From positions 1 to 13,784 of the forward strand of contig SKIL01000160.1 in the NCBI GenBank assembly GCA_007116425.1: a stretch of DNA of 13,784 nt, written 5' to 3'. Each line of letters begins with the position of its first letter. The stretch's first letter is position 1. Below the pieces are notes generated by a model. The model made no database searches. It was not told where the DNA came from and saw only the letters and a program-made list of their open reading frames with translations. This DNA is from Bacteriovoracaceae bacterium (GTDB taxonomy: Bacteria; Bdellovibrionota; Bacteriovoracia; Bacteriovoracales; Bacteriovoracaceae). Positions 6,173-12,437 of this stretch are shown one piece after another. The translations under genes and the position numbers were made by a program.

Positions 6173-6901
6173 TTATTCAGTTTTGTTCGTGACCGATTTT
6201 CCATCAGGGTTTTTTATGACATCTTCTAATTGAAGGCCGGTATGATCTTTAATTGATTTGGCCAAAAACATAATAATCGCCATAACCATAACCATCATGG
6301 GAAGGGTGATGACTGGAAAGCTTAAAAAGGTCATTCTTCCGAGGCTTTCATTAAAAACGGCCGTGCCAGGCTCACCTTCTAAGATCATTTCGGCCAAAAC
6401 ATAGTTAAGTACAGCTGAAATGAAGAAAGTAATAGAGAGAAAAAAGTTTGAACGCACCATTTGCTTTTCGAACAACCCAGGATGGCCATTGTCTTTAAAA
6501 GCTTGATCAATTTTGTCTAGCTCCATGACTTGCTTGAGAAATAATCGTACGAGGGGCTTACCCATAAGGCCTGAGATGATTATCGCTATTCCCATAATGG
6601 CCGGAATGGCCGTTTCTTTTATGACCATCCAGTCACGACTTAGTTTTAAAAGGCCAATGCCACCAGTTAGAAGGACACTAATTAACCCAATTATGGAAAA
6701 GAAATTTGTTTTTTTTCTTCTGATATAATCGTAAAGGCCGTATGAAATTGGAAAAGCAAGAGCAATAATGAGTCCCCAAACATGGCCAAGATACTCGTCA
6801 GAGCTGAATTTAATCATAATGACCGACGGGATAATGACGTTTAGACCAAGGTTAAGCCATGGATTTTCTTGGCGTTGATGTTCTTGTGATTGTGAGCTCA
6901 T
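6173..6901 (-). CDS. VC0807-family integral membrane protein (242 aa)
   Basis: The sequence matches my memory of the VC0807 family, uncharacterised membrane proteins distantly related to intracellular septation protein A. Typical pieces are NPWLNLGLNVIIPS near the start, GHVWGLIIALAFPISYGLYDYIRR (39-62) and NFFSIIGLISVLLTGGIGLLKL (66-87). About six hydrophobic segments can be placed near 18-31, 41-58, 66-85, 98-115, 150-172 and 190-214. A charged loop with KQVMELDKIDQAF lies between segments 4 and 5, and the C-terminal 25 residues are hydrophilic. It acts in the inner membrane; the function of the family is not established. The ATG at 6901 is preceded only by a weak GGA. It is divergent from the subtilase gene and probably the first gene of a two-gene unit with the Cys-cluster protein. 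Confidence 0.85.
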   Translation of the reverse strand: MSSQSQEHQRQENPWLNLGLNVIIPSVIMIKFSSDEYLGHVWGLIIALAFPISYGLYDYIRRKKTNFFSIIGLISVLLTGGIGLLKLSRDWMVIKETAIPAIMGIAIIISGLMGKPLVRLFLKQVMELDKIDQAFKDNGHPGLFEKQMVRSNFFLSITFFISAVLNYVLAEMILEGEPGTAVFNESLGRMTFLSFPVITLPMMVMVMAIIMFLAKSIKDHTGLQLEDVIKNPDGKSVTNKTE

Positions 6902-7064
6902 CGTTCCATTCTAGTTTAGTTTTTAGCTTTAGTCTTTCAAAAAAAGAGTTTTAGTCAATTGTTTTAATATTTTCTTACAAAAAGAATTTCCGCTTTTCAT
7001 CTTATATTTTTTAGGAGGTAATGGCCTTTAGGAATTAAAATCCAGTCGAATATTAACACATGTC

Positions 7065-7071
7065 AAGGAAG
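7065..7071 (+). promoter_or_regulatory. Ribosome binding site deciding the subtilase start
   Basis: AAGGAAG is five bases before the ATG at 7077. The in-frame GTG three bases earlier (7074) would leave only two bases of spacing, so the ATG is preferred. Confidence 0.75.
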
Positions 7072-7076
7072 ATGTG

Positions 7077-8327
7077 ATGAATGCAAAAAGACTCTTACTT
7101 TCGTTTATTCTTTTCGTCTCTGCGTTCTCTCTGAGTGCGCAGGAGTACAATGGTTACATTGTAAAATTTCATTCTGATAAGGCCATGGAGATGGCGTTTG
7201 ATGATATTAAAAATCTTGGGGAGGTCAGACCTCTGAACCTAAGTTTTGGACCATTTGCTCAAGTCGATATTGATGCTAAAAGTCTTGAGCACGTTAAATC
7301 AATGCCTGGAGTGGCCTATATTGAGCCAAATTGGATTGTCACGCTTGATAATACCCTTGCTGAGCTTGAGGAAGAGTATTTTGATAAGGCCGTTAATGAG
7401 CCAAGTTTTGATCAGCAATGGGGACTTCGCAATGATGGACGCAACTCAGGTTCTTGGTGGCGACGCGGAAGAGAAGGTGAAGACGTTAATGCTCTTCAGG
7501 CCTGGGAACTTGCAAAAGGTGATAGAGAAATTATCATAGCAGTGATTGATACTGGAATTGATTACACTCACGAAGACCTTGCTGAAAACATGTGGACAAA
7601 TGAAGAAGGTCACTTCGGTTATAACTTCGTTAATGATACCCCTGATCCGATGGACGGTAATGGGCACGGAACTCACTGTGCTGGTGTAATTGGTGCTGCT
7701 CACAATGGAGTTGGGATTGCTGGTATGATGGCAGATGTTCGAATGATGGCACTTAAGTTCCTTTCAGATAGCGGAAGAGGTGATACTGCTGGGGCAATCC
7801 AGTCGATTGATTATGCTATTCAAAATGGTGCACATATTATGTCAAATTCTTGGGGTGGAGGAGGATTCTCAGAAGCTCTTAAAGAGGTGATTGAACTAGC
7901 AAATGATCATGGAATTGTTTTTGTAGCGGCAGCAGGAAACAGCAATGCTAACACGGACAATCGCCCAATGTACCCTGCTGGATACGATGTAGAAAATATT
8001 ATTTCAGTAGGAGCGATGGACGGAAGAGGAAATCGATCAAGTTTTTCAAATTATGGGGCCAACTCTGTGCATGTTTTTGCTCCTGGGTCTAACATCTACT
8101 CAACAGTTCAAAATAATAGATATAGAAATCTATCGGGAACATCAATGGCCGCACCATTTGTTTCTGGAGCTATTGGATTATTACTTGAATCTGAGAGAAA
8201 CCTTTCGCCTGTTGAAATTAGAGAGCGAGTTATGGATACAGCTGTAAGAACAGAATACCTTGGTGATGATGTTTCTCTTTCAGGCAGACTTGATACGCAC
8301 CGCCTTTTAACAAACCAAATCGACTAG
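7077..8327 (+). CDS. Secreted subtilisin-like serine protease (S8 family, proteinase-K-like)
   Basis: 416 residues. A Sec signal peptide is clear: MNAKRLLLSFILFVSAFSLSA with likely cleavage before QEY. Residues about 24-88 are an inhibitor I9-type propeptide (YNGYIVKF at its start, GVAYIEPNW at its end), normally removed by self-cleavage. The catalytic domain (about 115-410) has all key residues: Asp158 in VIDTGID, His197 in GHGTHCAG, the oxyanion-hole Asn288 in AAGNS and the nucleophile Ser356 in SGTSMAAP. Cys201 directly after the HGTH motif is a mark of the proteinase K and related subgroup. There is no extra C-terminal domain, so it should be released rather than surface anchored. It cleaves proteins outside the cytoplasm. 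It is monocistronic, ending at a strong terminator. Confidence in family is very high; substrate is unknown. Confidence 0.95.
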   Translation: MNAKRLLLSFILFVSAFSLSAQEYNGYIVKFHSDKAMEMAFDDIKNLGEVRPLNLSFGPFAQVDIDAKSLEHVKSMPGVAYIEPNWIVTLDNTLAELEEEYFDKAVNEPSFDQQWGLRNDGRNSGSWWRRGREGEDVNALQAWELAKGDREIIIAVIDTGIDYTHEDLAENMWTNEEGHFGYNFVNDTPDPMDGNGHGTHCAGVIGAAHNGVGIAGMMADVRMMALKFLSDSGRGDTAGAIQSIDYAIQNGAHIMSNSWGGGGFSEALKEVIELANDHGIVFVAAAGNSNANTDNRPMYPAGYDVENIISVGAMDGRGNRSSFSNYGANSVHVFAPGSNIYSTVQNNRYRNLSGTSMAAPFVSGAIGLLLESERNLSPVEIRERVMDTAVRTEYLGDDVSLSGRLDTHRLLTNQID

Positions 8328-8332
8328 GTTTT

Positions 8333-8944
8333 CTAAGTAAAGTTTTCAAGAAAGAGAGAGGCCTCATGGTCTCTCTTTTTTTGTAAATGAATAAGAGTAA
8401 GATGGCTTCCATTAATCGTTAGGTTTGCAAAAACGAGATAGCAATATACACGATCTTTATAGAGATCTAAAATAACACTCTCTGTATGGTACTTAAGACT
8501 CTCATCTAGATTTAATTTTTCTAATACCGGACCCAACTCTTCTTTATTATTAAAAATTGTTTGAATGTCACAGTTAATTAATTTTTTGCGAGGATACTTT
8601 AAAATCGCAAGGGCCGCTTGGTTCACGTCAACGATTTGATTATTATCGGTATCGAAAATAAGCGTCGCACATGGTGAGCTTTCAAATAAAAGGTTAAACC
8701 TATCTCTTTGTTGCTTGATTCGATACTTTTCTCTACCGTGAAGAGAGGCAAGTATTACACTAATTACCAAAATAAATAGGATACCTTTAACCGTTTGATA
8801 CAAAGTTTGTTGCTCTTGAGGGACAAAGTGGTGAACGAGAAAATCTGTACCAATAATCCAGAAAATACAAATGAGGGCCGTGACAGTAAAAGCATAGGGA
8901 TCGAAGAATTTTTTCAAATTTGAATGAGACTTATTTATGTTCAT
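8333..8944 (-). CDS. Membrane-anchored stand-alone PAS-domain protein (203 aa)
   Basis: Two hydrophobic segments, about residues 17-37 and 53-68, are joined by a short loop (HHFVPQEQQTLYQ) and followed by a basic linker and a PAS domain (about 82-187). PAS hallmarks: FNLLFESSPCATLIFDTDNNQIVDVNQAAL, then a LKYPRKKLINCDI segment and a closing strand LTLIHLQKK. The protein stops 16 residues later, with no kinase, GGDEF or other output domain, so it could signal only through a partner. The domain would face the cytosol. No Shine-Dalgarno precedes the ATG; the minus strand there reads CTCCTCCC, and TATACT ends seven bases before the ATG, so the mRNA may be leaderless. Its 3' coding end contains the subtilase terminator. 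It could be a remnant of a longer sensor kinase, but no kinase-like sequence follows before the subtilase gene. Confidence 0.82.
   Translation of the reverse strand: MNINKSHSNLKKFFDPYAFTVTALICIFWIIGTDFLVHHFVPQEQQTLYQTVKGILFILVISVILASLHGREKYRIKQQRDRFNLLFESSPCATLIFDTDNNQIVDVNQAALAILKYPRKKLINCDIQTIFNNKEELGPVLEKLNLDESLKYHTESVILDLYKDRVYCYLVFANLTINGSHLTLIHLQKKRDHEASLFLENFT
8351..8382 (+). terminator. Rho-independent terminator of the subtilase gene
   Basis: A 13-pair stem (5' arm 8351-8363, 3' arm 8368-8380, two G-U pairs) closes on the loop TCAT. The 3' arm ends in a run of T that continues to 8382. It starts 24 bases after the subtilase stop and lies inside the last codons of the convergent PAS gene. 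Confidence 0.88.
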
Positions 8945-8951
8945 AGGGAGG

Positions 8952-8979
8952 AGTATAGCGATATTTATAGCAATTTAAA
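8952..8979 (-). promoter_or_regulatory. Candidate promoter of the PAS gene, consistent with a leaderless transcript
   Basis: Minus strand: TTTAAA (8979-8974), 16-base spacer, TATACT (8957-8952). Only seven bases separate the -10 from the ATG, so transcription would start at or next to the start codon. Fits the absence of a ribosome binding site. Confidence 0.35.
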
Positions 8980-9045
8980 TAGTATTTATGTAAAAAAAGC
9001 TTAAGGTCTTTAAAATCAGTTGGTTGTTTTAAATGAAGCAGTAGT

Positions 9046-9831
9046 TTATGACTCTATGCTCCAGTCAAAGCTGAAGTCGATAGCACCTTCGTCAATGAGT
9101 ACCTTGTGAACTTCTTTAGACCATTCTTTTTTACTTGGATTCCATCTGAAGCCTGATTTTGCAACTCTGTTTTTGAGCACATTAAATTGATCAACTTCAT
9201 TTGGATCTTTCCAGTTTGGAGCACGTAACTTGGCAATGATTTTTACTTTTGGACTTTCGGCAAGTTTGACTATCTCCTGAAAGTCATAATTCATGGCTAT
9301 TTTGAACATTGAGAGTACATCTGTAACGGCCCTATGAGGGAAGGGATTGATGAATCCATGGGCGTGCTCTAGACTTGCCATATTTCTTAGGTGGAATTTT
9401 TTGGGATAGATAATATCTCGTGCCGTATCAATCCAAACTTTTTCGGGCATCTCTAGGCCGTGGCGCTTAAACATGGCGCCAAGCATGGGAATGTCATAAT
9501 TGATACCATTGTGTGCCATTATATAGTCGGCGCGCTTCATAAATCCTTGAAGATTTTTAAGTAAAAGATGAGTATGGTCTTTTTTAAGACCCCAATCTCT
9601 CAACATTTCATCATCAATACCAGTGAGATCTTTGACTTCATCGGAGATAGGTAGTCTGTCGGCCTCGTCAATAAGTTCGCTGAGGATTTGTAGTGGGGCA
9701 TGCTTTTTAAAATCCCAAAGTACAGCTCCAACTTCAATCACTCGATCAACTGCTAGATTGAGACCTCTCTCAAGTAAGTTTTCGTTAATACCTTCAAGGT
9801 CAATACCTAAGACCAGATATCCTTTTGACAT
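9046..9831 (-). CDS. DEDDh-family 3'-5' exonuclease with a C-terminal extension (261 aa)
   Basis: The RNase T/DnaQ-type exonuclease fold is clear. Exo I is GIDLEG with Asp11 and Glu13, Exo II is AHNGINYDIPML with Asp113, and Exo III is HRAVTD with His166 and Asp171; these five bind two metal ions and the attacking water. Between them PISDEVKDLTGIDDEML is the typical segment after the third strand. It removes nucleotides from 3' ends of DNA or RNA; which one is unknown. Residues about 195-261 form an extra part with GFRWNPSKKEWSKEV, a Trp-containing module I cannot name. The start at 9831 is preferred to an upstream in-frame TTG (9867), because the protein then begins right before the first strand, and AAGG lies eight bases upstream. 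It is divergent from the histidine kinase gene. Confidence 0.88.
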   Translation of the reverse strand: MSKGYLVLGIDLEGINENLLERGLNLAVDRVIEVGAVLWDFKKHAPLQILSELIDEADRLPISDEVKDLTGIDDEMLRDWGLKKDHTHLLLKNLQGFMKRADYIMAHNGINYDIPMLGAMFKRHGLEMPEKVWIDTARDIIYPKKFHLRNMASLEHAHGFINPFPHRAVTDVLSMFKIAMNYDFQEIVKLAESPKVKIIAKLRAPNWKDPNEVDQFNVLKNRVAKSGFRWNPSKKEWSKEVHKVLIDEGAIDFSFDWSIES

Positions 9832-9989
9832 GCTGCAAACCTTTTTCTTTATTATTAACAGCTTCAACCTAGCATGCCCAAAACTAGTTGGGTATGATGT
9901 AGTTCAAATTTGTGACTTTAGGTGGATTTTTTTCGTAAATTTGACATTGTAGAGACAATTAATTGTGAACTTTGAGCGAAAATAAATTT

Positions 9990-9993
9990 GGAG
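9990..9993 (+). promoter_or_regulatory. Ribosome binding site favouring the GTG start of the sensor kinase
   Basis: GGAG is five bases before the GTG at 9999. The alternative in-frame TTG at 9972 has no Shine-Dalgarno. The nine extra residues it would add (MSENKFGDI) look protein-like, so the choice is not certain. Confidence 0.55.
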
Positions 9994-9998
9994 ATATT

Positions 9999-11621
9999 GT
10001 GGGCCGAGTTAGAAATTCTTTAAATTTATATATTACACTGATTGTCACGGCCGTTGCGATGGCCTTTTCACTTGGCTATTTCACATTATTTATTCAGGGC
10101 TCAAACTCGGCAACACAAGATGATGTATTAAGAATTAATCAAATTAAATTAGAATTTTTAAAAGAACAAAACCCTATAACTTCAATTAATTTCAATTCGA
10201 TTTATTATAGCCGAAGTCACTTTCAGCTATTAGATCCAATTTATATTATGCCCCAAGGCGGAGCACCAACGACTGGTCGGCACGATCAATACTCTTCTAA
10301 TCGCGATTGCTTTGAAAATCTGACAGAGCTTTTAAATCGCTCGAATTTTCAAAAAGTTTGGATATGGGAAGAGTTTAGGTGTGGAAAAAGATTTCAATTA
10401 CCACGAAACTTTTTTCAGCAGGCGCCTTTCATTCACCCTTCGGGAAAAAGTTATGCCTTACTCGCCTTCGAATCTAAGCGTAAAAACTTTGATTCGAGAG
10501 AGTGGGTTATTGCTAACCTTCCTTTTTTTCATGTGACAGAGTTCAACCGAATCACTTCTCAAGTCGGTAGTTTAGATGGCTTTTGGGGCATATTGGAAAA
10601 GCTCAGCTATGAGGACCTATCTGCTTTGGCCACGGGACAGGACACTATTTTGACTCGGGACTATCTCTTTTCACGAGTTCAGTACCCAGACTTTTATTTT
10701 ATTTTTGAGTATCGAGTTTTTTCTAGGCAGGATTTAGAAAACTTCCTAAAAGGAACTCGCTACTATTTGCATGAATATGAAATTGGTGAAAGCTGTTTTT
10801 ATAGAGATGGCCAACTTTGCTGGGATTATAATGCTAAACACTTCCTTTCGATTGTTAATAGAGGTAGTTTAGTTTTTCTGATTGGTTTTTTGATAATTAT
10901 TATTTTATTGATTCGACTGATTATTGTTAAGCTTAAAAATCAAAGAGTTGAAGATGAGCGTCGTCGTTTGGCCCTACAAGTATTAACTCACGAGTTTAGA
11001 ACACCTATTGCGAGTATGCTTTTAATGATGGAGAGGCTTTTTAAGCGAATAGATGATTTTGATGATGAAATGCAAGAGGCGATTCTTCACTTGTCAGCAG
11101 ATGTTTATAGGCTACAAAGATTAACTGAAACTTCAAGAAATTATCTGCGTGTTCAAAAAGGAAAAGGAGTTGTGAGTTTCAATTTTGAGAAGTTGGACTC
11201 TTTGAACACTTTTATTGAAGATCAAATCTATGTTCACACTGAAAAGTATGGTGAAGACAAAGTTCAGTTTACTCCTCTTGAAGAGGATGAAGAGTTTGTA
11301 TTAGATCCTTATTGGCTTGGGATTTGTTTCAAAAATATTTTAAATAATGCTGTTGACCACGGTGATTTTCCTATTAGGATTTATATGGATTATAATCCAG
11401 ATACTTCTTTAACAATAACTGTTGAGGACCGCGGTGAATGTAATTTTACAGACCTCAATGAAATGACAGAAGAGTTTATAAAAGGGACGAAGAGTGAAGG
11501 AACTGGTCTAGGGCTTAATATTGTAAAAAAGGTAATGGAAGATATGGGCGGTAGCTTAAGTTTTCAACCGAACCCAACGCGCTTTAGCTTAACTGTAAAA
11601 AAACCACGTCAGAAGAATTAA
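9999..11621 (+). CDS. Sensor histidine kinase with large periplasmic domain (540 aa)
   Basis: Order: TM1 about 10-32, periplasmic sensor about 33-288, TM2 about 289-311, a short linker with no evident HAMP domain, HisKA, then HATPase_c. The phospho-accepting His331 is in LTHEFRTPI. The ATPase has the N box KNILNNAVDH (445-454), a G1 box reading VEDRGEC where D-x-G-x-G is usual, and a good G2 box GTGLGLNIV (501-509). The sensor region has four cysteines (104, 128, 266, 274) able to form disulfides, and a motif RCGKRFQLPRNFF followed by HPSGKSYALLAF. This layout recalls DUF3404-type sensors such as VxrA/WigK of Vibrio, but that is from memory. It autophosphorylates on His and passes phosphate to the regulator encoded 12 bp downstream. 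The GTG start is chosen over TTG 9972 for its ribosome site. Confidence 0.92.
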   Translation: MGRVRNSLNLYITLIVTAVAMAFSLGYFTLFIQGSNSATQDDVLRINQIKLEFLKEQNPITSINFNSIYYSRSHFQLLDPIYIMPQGGAPTTGRHDQYSSNRDCFENLTELLNRSNFQKVWIWEEFRCGKRFQLPRNFFQQAPFIHPSGKSYALLAFESKRKNFDSREWVIANLPFFHVTEFNRITSQVGSLDGFWGILEKLSYEDLSALATGQDTILTRDYLFSRVQYPDFYFIFEYRVFSRQDLENFLKGTRYYLHEYEIGESCFYRDGQLCWDYNAKHFLSIVNRGSLVFLIGFLIIIILLIRLIIVKLKNQRVEDERRRLALQVLTHEFRTPIASMLLMMERLFKRIDDFDDEMQEAILHLSADVYRLQRLTETSRNYLRVQKGKGVVSFNFEKLDSLNTFIEDQIYVHTEKYGEDKVQFTPLEEDEEFVLDPYWLGICFKNILNNAVDHGDFPIRIYMDYNPDTSLTITVEDRGECNFTDLNEMTEEFIKGTKSEGTGLGLNIVKKVMEDMGGSLSFQPNPTRFSLTVKKPRQKN

Positions 11622-11633
11622 CAGGAGATAAAA

Positions 11634-12347
11634 ATGAATAAAATACTTTTGGTTGAAGATGATCAAAACTTAGGGGCGAATTTAAAGCGTTTTTTAAGTG
11701 ATGAAGGTTATGATGTAACTTTGGCCACAACTCTCGACGAAGGGAAAAGTGTTTTTTTTGACTCTGGTGACGGGAGTTTATTCAGTCTTGTGATTTTAGA
11801 TTGGATGCTTCCTGACGGACAGGGGATTGATTTTTTAAATCAAATGCGATCTCAATCACGAAGAACTCCTGTTATTATGCTAACAGCACGTACAGAACTA
11901 ATTGATAAAGTTATTGGGCTTGAGTCTGGAGCAAATGATTATGTGACAAAACCATTTGAGCCAAGAGAACTTGTTGCTAGGGTTCGAGCTCAGTTGAGAG
12001 GCGCCCAAGGGCCAAAAGGCAAGCCTGAGTCTGAAAAAGACGAACCAATTGAAAGCTATAAAATCGGAGACCTTCACTTAGACTATGCCACTAGGGAAGT
12101 CTTTTTTGAGGGCAAGAAAATTGAAATGACGAAAATGGAGTACGACTTCCTGAGGTTGTTGGCCGAAAACCCTAATCGCGCTTTTTCTCGAGAGGAGATT
12201 TTAAATAAAGTTTGGGGCTATGAAAACTTCCCTTCAACAAGAACTGTTGATACCCACGTTTTACAAATTAGACAAAAACTTAGGGATGAGTTGATTGAGA
12301 CGGTTAGAGGTATTGGTTACCGGTTTCGATGGGTTGATAAAAAGTAA
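11634..12347 (+). CDS. OmpR/PhoB-family response regulator (237 aa)
   Basis: Receiver domain 1-120 with the acidic pocket Glu8, Asp9 and Asp10, phosphorylated Asp56 in VILDWMLPDG, switch Thr84 in MLTAR and Lys106 in VTKPF. A charged linker (about 122-140, GKPESEKDEPIE) leads to a winged-helix DNA-binding domain (about 141-235) with the typical EMTKMEYDFLRLLAENP, SREEILNKVWGY and RTVDTHVLQIRQKLRD segments, ending in the wing VRGIGYRF. All functional residues are intact, so it should be a phosphorylation-controlled transcription factor. AGGAGA (11623-11628) lies five bases before the ATG, and the gap to the kinase is 12 bp, so they form one operon. Target genes are not known; the downstream lipoprotein gene on the same strand is one candidate. 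Confidence 0.96.
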   Translation: MNKILLVEDDQNLGANLKRFLSDEGYDVTLATTLDEGKSVFFDSGDGSLFSLVILDWMLPDGQGIDFLNQMRSQSRRTPVIMLTARTELIDKVIGLESGANDYVTKPFEPRELVARVRAQLRGAQGPKGKPESEKDEPIESYKIGDLHLDYATREVFFEGKKIEMTKMEYDFLRLLAENPNRAFSREEILNKVWGYENFPSTRTVDTHVLQIRQKLRDELIETVRGIGYRFRWVDKK

Positions 12348-12363
12348 ACTTATTTACTCGATC

Positions 12364-12392
12364 TTTGACAGCGAGTTTTCTGTTTTTTGACA
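12364..12392 (+). repeat. Direct repeat TTTGACA x2, 22 bases apart
   Basis: TTTGACA occurs at 12364-12370 and 12386-12392, two helical turns apart, between the response regulator and the DsbA-like lipoprotein gene. The same heptamer is at 9940-9946 before the kinase gene. Either half could act as a -35, but no good -10 lies 16-18 bases after either. It might be a binding site for the regulator; this is a guess. Confidence 0.3.
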
Positions 12393-12437
12393 AAAGTTTT
12401 TTGTGTTTCATTTAGGATGAATTAAGTGGAGTCTTAA

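Noticed and set aside
7246..7539. Plus-strand open frame inside the subtilase gene
   Set aside because: It overlaps the well-supported subtilase frame, including the catalytic Asp region, and shows no recognisable domain.
8230..8412. Minus-strand frame across the subtilase-PAS junction
   Set aside because: It overlaps both real genes and the terminator hairpin; composition is explained by those.
9010..9034. Inverted repeat TTTAAAA/TTTTAAA downstream of the exonuclease stop
   Set aside because: Pure A-T stem with a long loop; expected by chance in this AT-rich gap and unlikely to terminate.
9941..9969. Sigma-70 promoter at the perfect TTGACA before the kinase gene
   Set aside because: The hexamers 16-18 bases downstream (TTGTGA, TGTGAA, GTGAAC) do not resemble a -10.
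12368..12388. Possible terminator between the response regulator and the DsbA-like gene
   Set aside because: ACAG/CTGT makes only a 4-bp stem with an 8-base loop before six T; too weak to call, so the three genes may still be co-transcribed.
12365..12415. Sigma-70 promoter using either TTGACA before the DsbA-like gene
   Set aside because: Both -35 matches are perfect but no acceptable -10 is found 16-18 bases downstream.
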